DNA of 64,000 nt from CAJQQY01 sp964564545. GTDB taxonomy: Bacteria; Bacteroidota; Bacteroidia; Chitinophagales; Saprospiraceae. The stretch covers positions 1 to 64,000 of the forward strand of contig CAZMBP010000026.1 of NCBI GenBank assembly GCA_964564545.1, read 5' to 3'. The translations under genes and the position numbers were made by a program. This document shows positions 1 to 9,151 of this stretch, piece after piece; within the stretch, counting starts at the first letter, position 1; each line of letters begins with the position of its first letter. The notes under the pieces are model-generated. The model made no database searches. It had not been told where the DNA came from and worked only from the letters and a program-made list of their open reading frames with translations.

Positions 1-1661
1 TCATCTAATGCAAAATAAATAGACTCTGCATTTCCTTCAACTCTCATTCGTCGAACTTCGTCATCCTCGAAAAATACTATATTATTTTTCCCTTTGATTT
101 GGTTAAAATAAATTTCGTCTGGCGAATTTATCATAAAAGAATTTCGATACATATAAATTCGATCGATCTTTTTGTCTACCAATTGAATATGAATCGTATC
201 CGCAGAAAATTGAGAAGTATCAGACCAAATTACCGGATCATCATAAAACTTAAAAATAGAATCCTTTTCGCTATAAACCAAGGAATCACAAATTGCTTGC
301 AAGTCAGATTTAAACAAACGCACATCAGGATAAGCAATCAATGTTCGAATAGAATCCTCTTTATTTTGCTTAAAAGAAATCAATGTATCAGATGCCAAAT
401 ATAAAGTATCATCATCCATCAAAGTGGTCATCAATGGACGCCCTATCATAGCCTTTATAAAGTCCTCTTCTTCTATATAAATAACTGAATCACAATGACT
501 TATAGAAATATTTTGAGCAGTATCTTGCCAAATAACATTACCTATAGCATATCCCGTTTTTCCATCATAATCAATTTTATCAGCTTCCAATATTTGTGGA
601 GGATCGCTCATTCTTGAACGTCCTTTGGTAGAATACACTTCATTCTTTTTATCATATCGAATAACTTCTGAACGTATCTCTTGCTTCTCATCTTTGTAAA
701 AAGCATTCCCTTCCAAATTGGTTATTTCATTTTCTTCTTCGTAGCGGATAACATCAGCCTTAGCCTGTTTTAGACTATCAATAAATCTAGCATTTCCAGT
801 AAGAGTAGTTTCCTTTTTATTACCATCATAAGTCATCAAATCTGCCCAAGCCTTTTCTTTATCTTTTTGATATTGTGCATTTTTTTTGAACTCAGCTAAT
901 TTATTTTTAGTATCATAAAATCCGTCTTCACAATAGATTTTTCCTTCATTTTGACTAATCAATGTTGGACCTAAAAAATAGGCGATTTTTTCTTCAGTAT
1001 CGAATTTTAGCGTATCCGATTTTAATTCAAATTGTGGATCAACGACGACGACACTATCTTTGAAAAAAGCCATATTATTACCGACATAATAATAGCCAAT
1101 TTTACTAGTCAAATGAGTGGTGTCATTAGTTAAAGTAGCTCCATTTTTATAACTCGCAATTTTAGTATTGAGATCATAATTTAAAGAATCAGTAAATAGT
1201 TTCTGTTCCTTACTTTCCAAAACTACTTCGCCATAGAAATCTGCTTTTTTCTCAAAACCATTATAAAATAAGGAATCAGAAAATACATTGACTGAATCTC
1301 CTTGCTGAATAATTACATTCCCCCAAGCTCGTACATTATTATTATCATACAAGAATGCGCTATCGCAGTACATGTAAGTCTCCCCTTGACGCATTTCAAC
1401 CTGGCGAACTTCTTTAAATAATTGTCGACCTTCGCCTGTAATTCCAATCGCAATATCGGCGTGATCGATGATGACTAAATCTTTTTCTAAAGAGTCTTGA
1501 GTTTCTCCTTCGAGTTCTTCAACATTCAGATTTGGTTTGGGTTTAGGTTTGGCTTTTGGAGGAGAAACTTGAGAAAAGGAGGATAGGGGTATTAGCATTT
1601 GAAATGCTAATACAGCTATAAGTGAAAATATGAATTTAGTGTATCTTGAATTATAAATCAT
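1..1661 (-). CDS. OstA-like (LptA/LptD N-terminal type) outer-membrane biogenesis protein, C-terminus beyond window
   Basis: This frame is open from an ATG at 1661 to the window edge with no stop, giving at least 553 residues; the 3' end is missing. The first ~31 residues form a signal peptide ending in SFSQ, followed by a Lys/Pro-rich linker (about residues 32-45). The rest is a series of OstA-like beta-strand repeats, with recurrent patterns such as 'YCDSAFLYDNN', 'NVIIQQGDSV' and 'YDGKTGYAIGNV'. This matches the periplasmic OstA_2 family of Bacteroidota, related to LptA and the N-domain of LptD, which binds lipopolysaccharide on its way to the outer membrane. Function in LPS transport is inferred from the family. 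It starts about 120 bp downstream of the oxidoreductase stop on the same strand. Confidence 0.8.
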   Translation of the reverse strand, partial: MIYNSRYTKFIFSLIAVLAFQMLIPLSSFSQVSPPKAKPKPKPNLNVEELEGETQDSLEKDLVIIDHADIAIGITGEGRQLFKEVRQVEMRQGETYMYCDSAFLYDNNNVRAWGNVIIQQGDSVNVFSDSLFYNGFEKKADFYGEVVLESKEQKLFTDSLNYDLNTKIASYKNGATLTNDTTHLTSKIGYYYVGNNMAFFKDSVVVVDPQFELKSDTLKFDTEEKIAYFLGPTLISQNEGKIYCEDGFYDTKNKLAEFKKNAQYQKDKEKAWADLMTYDGNKKETTLTGNARFIDSLKQAKADVIRYEEENEITNLEGNAFYKDEKQEIRSEVIRYDKKNEVYSTKGRSRMSDPPQILEADKIDYDGKTGYAIGNVIWQDTAQNISISHCDSVIYIEEEDFIKAMIGRPLMTTLMDDDTLYLASDTLISFKQNKEDSIRTLIAYPDVRLFKSDLQAICDSLVYSEKDSIFKFYDDPVIWSDTSQFSADTIHIQLVDKKIDRIYMYRNSFMINSPDEIYFNQIKGKNNIVFFEDDEVRRMRVEGNAESIYFALD

Positions 1662-1782
1662 TAATTATCAATGGATTATAAAAAATTAAAATATTACTAT
1701 TTCAAATAACAAAACGAACAATCTCCCACTTAGTGAATCATTTTTCCCACTTTAAAGAAATAATAACATCTAATTTTAAATC

Positions 1783-2922
1783 TTAAATTTTCTTAAAAAT
1801 CAACTCTGCACCTTCTTCTCCTACCAAACTTCCAATTGCAACTCCCATTCCTCCTAGTCGAACTGCTACCGACACATTTTTACTAATATTTTGAACGATT
1901 GGTTTTTTTGTATTTCCAACACCTAAAATTCCACTCCAGGTACTTTCTATTTCAAATTTTTGGTTGGGCAAAATTACATTTTTCAACAAATCTATTAGGG
2001 CATTTTGGATAAATTCTGTCGTTCCAAATTCAAGAGTCTCTTCTTGCTCTTTTGCTAAATTCCGACCTCCTCCAAGTAAAATTCTTCCGTCAATATTTCG
2101 GAAATAAAAGTAGCCTTTATCGTAGTGAAATGTTCCTTGAATGGAATTATTTTGTAAGGGCTTGGTAATCAAAACTTGATTTCGTGCAGGTATGATTGCA
2201 CCTTGATTGATTAGTGTTTTGGAAAAACCATTAGTAGCAACAAGAACTTTTTTAAATTTTAAATTCCATCCATTGGCAGTTTCTAATTCAACTCCATTTT
2301 CAACATCATTCAATTTTTTTATAAGAATTCCATTTAAAAATTTTACTCCTTTAGCTTGAGCAATTTCAAGTAAGGATTTCATCATTTCACCTGTATGAAT
2401 TTGTCCTTCCGCTTGATTGAGAATCAGATGATCTATTTTATCAAAACCGAAATTAGGGATGTTTTTATCTGCGATCTTATAAACTTCTTTTTGACCAATA
2501 ATTGAATTTAGTTTTTTATTAAAAACATCAATCTGATCTGCACATTCTTGAAAATCTAAATCATCTTCTTTCCGAAATAACTCAAAACCACCTAATTCTT
2601 GATATTTTAAATTAGCATCTCCTACCCTCTTTCGCAACTTCAATAATCCTTTCCATCTTTTTTCAACCAATGAAAAAACAACATCTTCTGATTGATCTTT
2701 TAAATCATCCAACAACTCAGTCATACTTCCAAAACAAGCAAAACCTGCGTTTCGAGTACTTGCTCCGATGGGCAAGCTTCCTCTCTCTAAAATCATTACG
2801 TTCAATTTTGGAGATAACTCTTTTAATCGAATGGCAGCACTTAAGCCAACAATCCCGCTTCCAATAATTGCAACATCGATGTTTTTAAAAAAGGATTCTT
2901 TCTCCCAGTAGCTTAAATTCAT
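1783..2922 (-). CDS. FAD-dependent oxidoreductase, DAO (glycine/D-amino-acid oxidase-like) family
   Basis: The 379-residue protein has the dinucleotide-binding motif GSGIVG at residues 21-26 followed by an acidic strand end (MILERG), and the C-terminal 'RLGGMGVAIGSLVGEEGA' stretch typical of DAO-family flavoproteins. These enzymes oxidise amine or amino-acid substrates with FAD; the actual substrate cannot be read from the sequence. There is no signal peptide, so it should be cytoplasmic. It is divergent from the DUF4293 gene, with a dyad and a Bacteroidota-type promoter in between. The OstA-like gene lies downstream on the same strand. Confidence 0.85.
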   Translation of the reverse strand: MNLSYWEKESFFKNIDVAIIGSGIVGLSAAIRLKELSPKLNVMILERGSLPIGASTRNAGFACFGSMTELLDDLKDQSEDVVFSLVEKRWKGLLKLRKRVGDANLKYQELGGFELFRKEDDLDFQECADQIDVFNKKLNSIIGQKEVYKIADKNIPNFGFDKIDHLILNQAEGQIHTGEMMKSLLEIAQAKGVKFLNGILIKKLNDVENGVELETANGWNLKFKKVLVATNGFSKTLINQGAIIPARNQVLITKPLQNNSIQGTFHYDKGYFYFRNIDGRILLGGGRNLAKEQEETLEFGTTEFIQNALIDLLKNVILPNQKFEIESTWSGILGVGNTKKPIVQNISKNVSVAVRLGGMGVAIGSLVGEEGAELIFKKI

Positions 2923-2974
2923 AAAAAAGATTTTTGCAAAAATAAGTAATTCAAACTAAGAAAAAGTAGTGTTT

Positions 2975-3003
2975 TCACAAGGTGACTTCGAGTTACCTTG
3001 TGA
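2975..3003. repeat. Intergenic dyad TCACAAGGT...ACCTTGTGA
   Basis: There is a perfect 9-bp stem (2975-2983 with 2995-3003), with a nested ACT/AGT pair around a TCG loop. It sits just upstream of the TATATTTG promoter of the DUF4293 gene, between divergent genes, so it could be an operator or a small repeat element. A closely similar 20-mer occurs at 27461-27480. Confidence 0.5.
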
Positions 3004-3013
3004 ATAATTCCAT

Positions 3014-3021
3014 TATATTTG
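3014..3021 (+). promoter_or_regulatory. Bacteroidota-type -7 box (TATATTTG) for the DUF4293 gene
   Basis: TATATTTG matches the TAnnTTTG -7 consensus of the Bacteroidota primary sigma factor and lies 39 bp before the ATG at 3061. I see no convincing -33 box; an inverted repeat occupies part of that region. Confidence 0.6.
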
Positions 3022-3060
3022 CAAAAAAATCAATTCTAATAAAAAATAAACTAACGTGTT

Positions 3061-3501
3061 ATGATTCAACGAATTCAAACTATTTATTTGGTTTTAGCTG
3101 CAGCATGTGCATTTGGGTTGTTTGGGCTACCATTTGCTACCTCAACGCAAAGTTCTGATACTACTTCATTATTTGCTGATGGTATTTATAATATCAATGA
3201 TCATACAGCTCTTTTAGCTCTTTTTTGTGGAGCAGGAGCCTTAGCTTTGATAAGCATTTTTCTATTTAATAATAGAAAACAACAATTATTAATGGGTAGA
3301 TTCGCCATCATTGCTGATGTGATTGGAATTATTTTAGTGCTAGTTTTTTTGTATCAGGATGGAGCAAAAACTGGAGCAGCAGAAGTTCAAGAACAATTAG
3401 GAGTTGGGCTTCCTATTTTATTCATAATTTTTGCACTTTTGGCTCAGCGAGGAATTTCTAAAGATGAAAAATTAGTTAGATCAGCTGATCGATTGAGGTA
3501 A
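3061..3501 (+). CDS. DUF4293 family four-helix membrane protein
   Basis: The 146-residue protein begins MIQRIQTIYL, the N-terminal signature of the DUF4293 family found across Bacteroidota. Four hydrophobic segments are visible (about 5-25, 48-68, 76-98, 112-130), with a charged C-terminal tail (KDEKLVRSADRLR). The function of the family is unknown. It is a single-gene unit with its own promoter and converges on the exbD genes, separated by a shared terminator. Confidence 0.85.
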   Translation: MIQRIQTIYLVLAAACAFGLFGLPFATSTQSSDTTSLFADGIYNINDHTALLALFCGAGALALISIFLFNNRKQQLLMGRFAIIADVIGIILVLVFLYQDGAKTGAAEVQEQLGVGLPILFIIFALLAQRGISKDEKLVRSADRLR

Positions 3502-3532
3502 ATTAATCCAACCGACTAAAGTCAGTAGCTAA

Positions 3533-3568
3533 AAAAAGGTCATACCGAGAATTCGATATGACCTTTTT
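3533..3568. terminator. Bidirectional intrinsic terminator
   Basis: A 12-bp stem AAAAAGGTCATA / TATGACCTTTTT (3533-3544 with 3557-3568) has A- and T-runs on the outside, so it can terminate both the DUF4293 gene (+) and the exb operon (-). Confidence 0.85.
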
Positions 3569-3588
3569 ATATTTTTTTAAATGAATTA

Positions 3589-4056
3589 TTACTGCTCTTT
3601 TACTTTAGCGGAATAATTTATTTTGAGTTGATTAGACTGTCTGAGTTTAGTTTTGATGTCTTGAAGGATTCCCATCGTAACATCTCCATCTACTTTCAGA
3701 GAAGATATAATCAATCCTCTTTTACTCTCAGGTACTTTTTGCTTAAAGTTTTCCAAGAACAAAGGAATGTCATGTGGTTGAGAAACTGCATCACCTAATT
3801 GAAGCATAGGTGCAGTACCATATATTTGCTGATACTGTTCTTTAGGTTTTCCTACGTGAATAGTATTAACTAAAGTTTTGTGTATCAATTTTGTCAACTC
3901 TGTTGCTTTCGGAGTAACTACATCTACCTTGAGAGTATTTTCACGAAGTACTGTGGTCACCATGAAGAAGAAAAGCAACATAAAAATAATATCAGGGAGG
4001 GAAGCCGTAGAAACAGCTGGGACTTCCTTTCCTTTACCTTCATTAAATTTGCCCAT
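3589..4056 (-). CDS. exbD: ExbD/TolR family biopolymer transport protein (second copy)
   Basis: This 155-residue protein has one N-terminal membrane segment (about 22-38) headed by the conserved Asp of the ExbD/TolR family (LPDIIFMLLFFFMVTT, Asp22), then a periplasmic domain. ExbD works with ExbB in the inner membrane to turn proton flow into motion that energises TonB-dependent transport at the outer membrane. It is the last gene of a four-gene minus-strand operon, about 93 bp after the other exbD. Two different ExbD paralogues in tandem are common in Bacteroidota. Confidence 0.9.
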   Translation of the reverse strand: MGKFNEGKGKEVPAVSTASLPDIIFMLLFFFMVTTVLRENTLKVDVVTPKATELTKLIHKTLVNTIHVGKPKEQYQQIYGTAPMLQLGDAVSQPHDIPLFLENFKQKVPESKRGLIISSLKVDGDVTMGILQDIKTKLRQSNQLKINYSAKVKEQ

Positions 4057-4149
4057 GATTAATTTTTTTTAATCTTTTGGTTAAAAAGATTGGTGAATAA
4101 ATAAGGTAGTTTTTCGACTAAGTTTTACTAATAGAATTTAGCAAAGCAT

Positions 4150-4707
4150 CTAACCTTCTTCACCAAATGCAGTAGGTTCAGCTTCAGAAATAATCAATGG
4201 AATTTTATTCCGAATGACTTTTTGGTCAGCTTTTTCCAAAAACTCATAAGGTTTCCCATGTGTTCTTTCAGCCATTTCATTCCTTAATTCGTTGTATGCA
4301 CCCTTTAGCTCATTCAAAACTTCAATATAGGTTTCATATTTAGTTCCTCTATCGTTTTTCAATGAGATAATTGCTTTTTCGGGCTTCTCAGCGTAATCAG
4401 GTCTATTTTCTGGATTAGAAATAAACTCTTTTGCATTTTTTCTTAGATCTCTTGCTCGCATAGGTTCATTTCTGACCAATAATTCATTATTAGCATTTAC
4501 TAATACTGAATACACATTACGCTCTTTCAACCTAGTAATATCTGGCTCATCATCAGACCAAGGTGGAAGTGTAGTTAACACTCCTTTGTCTTCAGCAATT
4601 TGAGTCGTTACCAAGAAGAAAATCAAGAGTAAGAAAGCGATATCTGCCATAGAACCCGCATTTATTTCGTTGGACTGTCGTCCTTTGCTTCCTTTTTTCT
4701 TTAACAT
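4150..4707 (-). CDS. exbD: ExbD/TolR family biopolymer transport protein (first copy)
   Basis: This 185-residue ExbD has a basic N-terminus (MLKKKGSKGR), then MADIAFLLLIFFLVTT with the conserved proton-path Asp22 and a single membrane helix. The periplasmic part is longer than in the neighbouring copy and ends in an extra ~30 residues. The gene lies 7 bp downstream of the 163-residue membrane protein, consistent with one transcript and a joint complex with ExbB. Confidence 0.9.
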   Translation of the reverse strand: MLKKKGSKGRQSNEINAGSMADIAFLLLIFFLVTTQIAEDKGVLTTLPPWSDDEPDITRLKERNVYSVLVNANNELLVRNEPMRARDLRKNAKEFISNPENRPDYAEKPEKAIISLKNDRGTKYETYIEVLNELKGAYNELRNEMAERTHGKPYEFLEKADQKVIRNKIPLIISEAEPTAFGEEG

Positions 4708-4714
4708 AGTTGAA

Positions 4715-5206
4715 TTATTTAAAGAAGTTACGAATTTCTGAAACTACGATTCCAAATGTTGCGAGTCCTATCATGGCAACGCCAGTTGTAATAGATCCTC
4801 CAACAAATTTTCTAGTAGAATCTTCTAAACCAAACTTTTTTGCTACGTTATAAACTTCTCCAGAAGTTTCAAGTTCAGTTGTTGAGTATCCGATAGCAAA
4901 GATAATCCCGATTACAGCTAATCCCGCTACAGCTCCTAAAGAACCTTTAATGTTAGTTATAGATTGGAATAAACCAAATCCTAACATCAAAATAGCTCCT
5001 AAAATAATTAGCAGAACTGTTACTCCGATTCCGAAATCGAATAAGCCAAATCCATATCTTGCTTCATCTTTGACACCGTCAGCATCCATTGCTGTGAAAG
5101 TTTCGTAATCTCCACTTGATACGATTAAAGCGTAGAAAGCTATTACGAGAAGTGCACCAACAACAAATGAGATCGTTTGCCCATTTTTGGTTAAAAATTT
5201 ATACAT
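4715..5206 (-). CDS. Conserved membrane protein between exbB and exbD
   Basis: The 163-residue protein has about four predicted membrane helices (roughly 10-30, 55-80, 90-110, 137-157) and a glycine-rich third helix. I do not recognise a named domain. A membrane protein of this size in this position is common in Bacteroidota exb operons, so it may be an accessory of the motor complex; this is an inference from context only. It is 23 bp downstream of exbB. Confidence 0.75.
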   Translation of the reverse strand: MYKFLTKNGQTISFVVGALLVIAFYALIVSSGDYETFTAMDADGVKDEARYGFGLFDFGIGVTVLLIILGAILMLGFGLFQSITNIKGSLGAVAGLAVIGIIFAIGYSTTELETSGEVYNVAKKFGLEDSTRKFVGGSITTGVAMIGLATFGIVVSEIRNFFK

Positions 5207-5229
5207 AATATTATTCTTCGTTTTAATGA

Positions 5230-5964
5230 TTATTTAAAAACATTGTTGCTAGCCATAACATCTACTAATGCAATAGAAGCATCTTCCATTTTCCCTACAA
5301 TACTATCTACTTTAGAGATAATGTAGTTATAAAAGATTTGAAGAATAATAGCTGTAACCAAACCAAATACTGTTGTCAATAAGGCTACTTTAATACCATC
5401 GGCAACTACCGCAGGAGAAAGTTCACCTACTGTTGCAATTTTTTCGAAGGCTCCAATCATCCCGATTACCGTACCCATAAATCCAAGCATCGGTGCAATC
5501 GCAATAAAAAGTGAAATCCAAACTAATCCTTTTTCTAAAAGTCCCATTTGTACAGAACCGTAAGAAACGATAGATTTTTCAACAGCCTCTGGGCCATTGT
5601 TCGCTTGTCTTAATCCTTCATAAAGGATAGTAGCTGTTGGCCCTTGAGTTGATTTACATACTTCCATAGCGCCGTTTACGTTTCCTGATTTTAAGTTCTC
5701 ATCAATTTGAGACATTAATTTATCAGTATTCGCGCTTGCGATATTAAGCGTGATAATTCTTTCGATACAGAAAGCCAATCCTAAGATTAAACATACCAAT
5801 ACCAAACTCATAAACTGCCAACCTCCATCAATGAAGTATTTTTTCAAAATTTGGAATCCGCCGGCATCAGCAGCGTCGCCGCCTTGAGCTAACATTTCAA
5901 ATGCTCCAGTAGTCATACAAAGAGCGAATACAAGCAGAAGTGCAATAATTTTTCGCATAGTCAA
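5230..5964 (-). CDS. exbB: ExbB/TolQ/MotA family proton channel
   Basis: The 244-residue protein has an N-terminal hydrophobic segment (about 5-25), a second helix near 50-70, and the two conserved pore helices of the MotA/TolQ/ExbB family in the C-terminal half ('IAPMLGFMGTVIGMIGAF' and 'VALLTTVFGLVTAIILQIF'). It should form the pentameric proton channel of the ExbB-ExbD-TonB system. It is the first gene of the operon exbB - membrane protein - exbD - exbD. Confidence 0.92.
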   Translation of the reverse strand: MTMRKIIALLLVFALCMTTGAFEMLAQGGDAADAGGFQILKKYFIDGGWQFMSLVLVCLILGLAFCIERIITLNIASANTDKLMSQIDENLKSGNVNGAMEVCKSTQGPTATILYEGLRQANNGPEAVEKSIVSYGSVQMGLLEKGLVWISLFIAIAPMLGFMGTVIGMIGAFEKIATVGELSPAVVADGIKVALLTTVFGLVTAIILQIFYNYIISKVDSIVGKMEDASIALVDVMASNNVFK

Positions 5965-6145
5965 AAGGTTTTACGATTGTTTTTTAGTTAAAAAATTAAA
6001 TTATTTAGTTCCGAGTCATTCGGAATTGTTACTGGTTGATATTTAGTTGGTTGATTCGTTATTTTAATTCAACTTTCAAACTGTTCAAAAATTAAATCAG
6101 TTATCAACTATACAACTTGCGATCAGTAATTATATTTATGTTCAG

Positions 6146-6232
6146 CGGAGAGTAAGGGATTCGAACCCTTGATACCATCTCTAGTATACACGCTTTCCAA
6201 GCGTGCGCCTTAAGCCACTCGGCCAACTCTCC
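6146..6232 (-). tRNA. tRNA-Ser(GGA)
   Basis: The reverse complement folds as a class II tRNA: 7-bp acceptor GGAGAGT/ACTCTCC with discriminator G73, an anticodon stem CACGC/GCGTG around loop TTGGAAA (anticodon GGA), a long variable arm, and a TTCGAAT T-loop. The length is 87 nt. CCA is not encoded. The long open frame through this region is an artefact of the tRNA. Confidence 0.95.
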
Positions 6233-6492
6233 CAATTTCATGCTTAAAGCAAGGTCTAAGTCCTCTTTTTTTTGCCTTTTGGTAATACCCTTTAGTATTA
6301 GGCGATTCACAGAAATGTAAATAAAATTAAATTTTCAAAATTTTCCAAAACTCAATACATATAAAATGTATTTTATTGGTAATAATTACACTATCTCTTC
6401 AAAAAACCGTGATTATCAGCTATTTATGAAGTTTTCAAAATATAAAACTTTGAATATGGTTCTTTCATCCTATCTAAAATCCAAAACATTTT

Positions 6493-7260
6493 TTACATTT
6501 CTCCAAAAATATCTTGAGCATTTTTAGAAGTAATCTTAGCAACTTCCTCCAAACTTACATTTTTAATCATTGCTAACTTTTCAGCAACTAATTTTACATA
6601 TCCACTTTCATTTCTTTTTCCTCGAAATGGTGTAGGTGCTAAATAAGGTGAATCTGTTTCTAGAACAACATTAGCAAGAGAAACTTCTTCCATCGTTTTA
6701 TCCAAACCTGCTTTCTTAAAAGTAACAACTCCCCCTATTCCTAAATAGAACCCTAAATCAATTATCGAATTAGCTTCCTCAACTGATCCTCCAAAACAAT
6801 GAAAAATTCCTCGTAACCTATCGTCTTTTTCCTCACGCAAAACTTCAATTACCTCTTGCGTCGATTTTCGAGAATGAATTACGATTGGTATATCGAGTTC
6901 TTTAGCCCAATTGATTTGAGTTCGGAAAGCTTCTTTTTGAATTTCAAAAGTCGAAGTATCCCAATGCAAATCTATTCCGATCTCTCCTATTGCACAAAAA
7001 TATCGTTTGTCTAACCATTCCTTGACTATGGCTAATTCTTCTCGATAATTTTCTTTGACAGAACAAGGATGCAATCCCATCATCGCTATGCAAGTCCCTG
7101 GATATGATTTTTCCAACGCTAACATTGCATCAATTGAGGTGCTATCTATATTTGGCAAGTAAAATTTTTCTACGCCATTATCTTTTGCACGCTGCATCAT
7201 TTCCGCTCGATCTTCATCAAACTGATCTAGGTATATATGTGTATGTGTATCAACTAACAT
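6493..7260 (-). CDS. tatD: TatD family metal-dependent DNase/deoxyribonuclease
   Basis: The 255-residue length is typical for TatD. Metal-site motifs are all present in order: DTHTHIYL at the N-terminus, 'AIGEIGIDLHW' in the middle, VIHSRK, 'GIFHCFGG', and 'LETDSPYLAPTPFRGKRN' near the C-terminus. These define a TIM-barrel hydrolase with two divalent metals, acting as a 3'-5' exonuclease or D-aminoacyl-tRNA-type hydrolase depending on the homologue. It is cytoplasmic, single, and faces away from the CDF transporter. Confidence 0.93.
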   Translation of the reverse strand: MLVDTHTHIYLDQFDEDRAEMMQRAKDNGVEKFYLPNIDSTSIDAMLALEKSYPGTCIAMMGLHPCSVKENYREELAIVKEWLDKRYFCAIGEIGIDLHWDTSTFEIQKEAFRTQINWAKELDIPIVIHSRKSTQEVIEVLREEKDDRLRGIFHCFGGSVEEANSIIDLGFYLGIGGVVTFKKAGLDKTMEEVSLANVVLETDSPYLAPTPFRGKRNESGYVKLVAEKLAMIKNVSLEEVAKITSKNAQDIFGEM

Positions 7261-7498
7261 TGTCCTCTGTTATATAATAACCTCATTTCCGTGGGGTAGG
7301 CTCCATTACCTTGGATTTGAAAAGAACAAAAGTAGTGAATTGGATTCGTTTTATTTATAAAACTTTGCTAATAAAAGCCCAAAGCAAGTGCTATCAACCT
7401 AATGACTTTTTTTGACTTTACTAATTAGATTAGAAAAGTATTGGTTTTGGTGTATGAATATTTATTATTTTTATTTTTTTTTCGAAAAAAAACACAAC

Positions 7499-8290
7499 AT
7501 GCAAAAATCAATTTTCGAAATATCTCAAATGGATTGTCCTTCAGAAGAAAATCTCATCCGATTGAAGCTGGCTGAAATTTCAGAGATCAAAAATTTAGAT
7601 TTTGATATTCCAAATCGGAAATTGACGATTTTTCATTTTTCCAAAAAAGAAAAAATAGGAAATGCTCTGGCTGAACTGAAATTGGGCGAAAAACATCTAG
7701 AAACATTAGAAGTCGAAAATCAAGAATTTTCCAAAGATAATCAACAACGCAAATTACTATGGACTGTATTATTGATCAATTTTGCGTTTTTTCTAATTGA
7801 AATTACAACTGGTTTTTTCTCTAAATCAATGGGCTTGGTAGCTGATAGTTTAGATATGTTAGCTGACTCTTTTGTGTATGGAATTAGCCTCTTAGCCATC
7901 GGTGGTACTATCGCTTTGAAAAAAAATATTGCTAAAACTGCTGGTTACTTTCAGATTATTTTAGCCATCTTAGGTTTTGTGGAAGTTATTCGTAGATTCG
8001 TTGGTCAAGCGGAAGTTCCAGTTTTTTCAACGATGATTGTCGTGTCTCTTTTTGCGCTTATCGCCAATGGCATTTGTTTAATTCTGTTGCAAAAATCGAA
8101 AAGTAAGGAAGCGCATATGCAAGCAAGTTTGATTTTTACATCTAATGATGTGATTATTAATTTAGGAGTAATTATCGCTGGAATTTTAGTTTATTTTTCA
8201 AAATCAAATTTACCTGACTTAATTATTGGAACTATTGTTTTTGTTTTAGTTATTCAAGGTGCGAGAAAAATTTTGAGTTTGAGTAAATAG
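7499..8290 (+). CDS. CDF-type cation transporter with N-terminal HMA-like domain
   Basis: I choose the ATG at 7499 because the preceding 29 residues are low-complexity aromatic sequence and the domain begins with QKSIFEISQMDCPSEE. Residues ~1-70 look like a heavy-metal-associated fold keeping a single Cys in MDCPSEE. Residues ~80-263 contain six hydrophobic segments with the cation diffusion facilitator signature 'GLVADSLDMLADSFVYG', whose Asp residues bind the metal. The C-terminal cytoplasmic domain of classic CDF proteins is absent. It probably exports a divalent metal such as zinc; the ion is not determinable. Confidence 0.82.
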   Translation: MQKSIFEISQMDCPSEENLIRLKLAEISEIKNLDFDIPNRKLTIFHFSKKEKIGNALAELKLGEKHLETLEVENQEFSKDNQQRKLLWTVLLINFAFFLIEITTGFFSKSMGLVADSLDMLADSFVYGISLLAIGGTIALKKNIAKTAGYFQIILAILGFVEVIRRFVGQAEVPVFSTMIVVSLFALIANGICLILLQKSKSKEAHMQASLIFTSNDVIINLGVIIAGILVYFSKSNLPDLIIGTIVFVLVIQGARKILSLSK

Positions 8291-8338
8291 TAGCTGATTT
8301 AACTTTTAAAACCCAAGACTTAAAAAGTCAATGCATTT

Positions 8339-8977
8339 ATGGCAAAAAAGAAAAAATACTACGTCATCTGGGAAGGCAATGAAACAGGGGTTTTCGACTC
8401 TTGGGCAAAATGTCAAGTTCATATCAAAGGTTATCCCAATGCAAAATATAAATCATTTCCTTCTAAAGAAGAAGCAGAACAAGCTTATCGGCATGGAGGT
8501 GCAGCTGATTTTATTGGAAAAAATAAAAAACCTACCACTAAAAAAGTCAGCGCTGAAGCTCGCGAAAAAATAGTTTGGGAAAGTATCGCAGTTGATGCTG
8601 CTTGCGCTGGCAATCCAGGATTAATGGAATATCGTGGTGTGGATACAAAAACTGGCATGCAACTTTTTCATCAAGGACCATTCAAAAGAGGAACTAATAA
8701 CATTGGAGAGTTTCTCGCTCTAGTTCATGCTTTGGCATTGCTACAAAAAGAAAATCGTCCTGATTTGCCCATTTACTCAGATTCTCGAATTGCCATCGGT
8801 TGGGTAAAAAAGAAAAAAGCTAATACCAAATTGGAAAAAAAGGCAGATAACGCGATTCTTTTCCAATTGATGCATCGTGCCGAGAATTGGTTAAAGAATA
8901 ACCCAATTACGAATCCTATTTTGAAATGGGAGACCAAGGAATGGGGAGAAATTCCAGCAGATTTCGGTAGAAAGTAG
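8339..8977 (+). CDS. rnhA: Ribonuclease HI with N-terminal hybrid-binding (viroplasmin-like) domain
   Basis: The 212-residue protein has an RNase H1 N-terminal hybrid-binding domain at about 6-50 (YYVIWEGNETGVFDSW, 'YPNAKYKSFPSKEEAEQAY'), a Lys-rich linker, and an RNase H fold from ~75. The catalytic carboxylates are visible: Asp86 (AVDAACAGNPG), Glu124 (NIGEFLAL), Asp148 (IYSDSR) and Asp207 (IPADFGR). It cleaves RNA in RNA-DNA hybrids in the cytoplasm. It starts 48 bp after the CDF gene, so the two may be cotranscribed. Confidence 0.92.
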   Translation: MAKKKKYYVIWEGNETGVFDSWAKCQVHIKGYPNAKYKSFPSKEEAEQAYRHGGAADFIGKNKKPTTKKVSAEAREKIVWESIAVDAACAGNPGLMEYRGVDTKTGMQLFHQGPFKRGTNNIGEFLALVHALALLQKENRPDLPIYSDSRIAIGWVKKKKANTKLEKKADNAILFQLMHRAENWLKNNPITNPILKWETKEWGEIPADFGRK

Positions 8978-9151
8978 CTAAATCAAGCAATTTTTGTTGA
9001 TTTTTCATATTATATATTTTTCGTATAAAAAAATATTAGTGTCACATTTTTTTAATTAAAATAGAAACTTTGGCCTCTATAGGTTTGATTATTGAATCTA
9101 TATATGGTGTGCCCGAAAAAACAATCTATTTAATTATAAAATAACTAATAC

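Noticed and set aside
99..404. 101-residue plus-strand frame at the window start
   Set aside because: It is antisense to the OstA-like gene, whose frame is open across the whole region.
6104..6310. 68-residue open frame over the tRNA region
   Set aside because: It runs antisense-free through tRNA-Ser(GGA) on the same strand; its protein-like look (LAEWLKAHAWKACILEMVSRVRIPYSPL) is the well-known artefact of translating tRNA-Ser.
7412..7498. Upstream start of the CDF transporter
   Set aside because: The 29 extra residues are aromatic low-complexity sequence before the conserved HMA-like domain.
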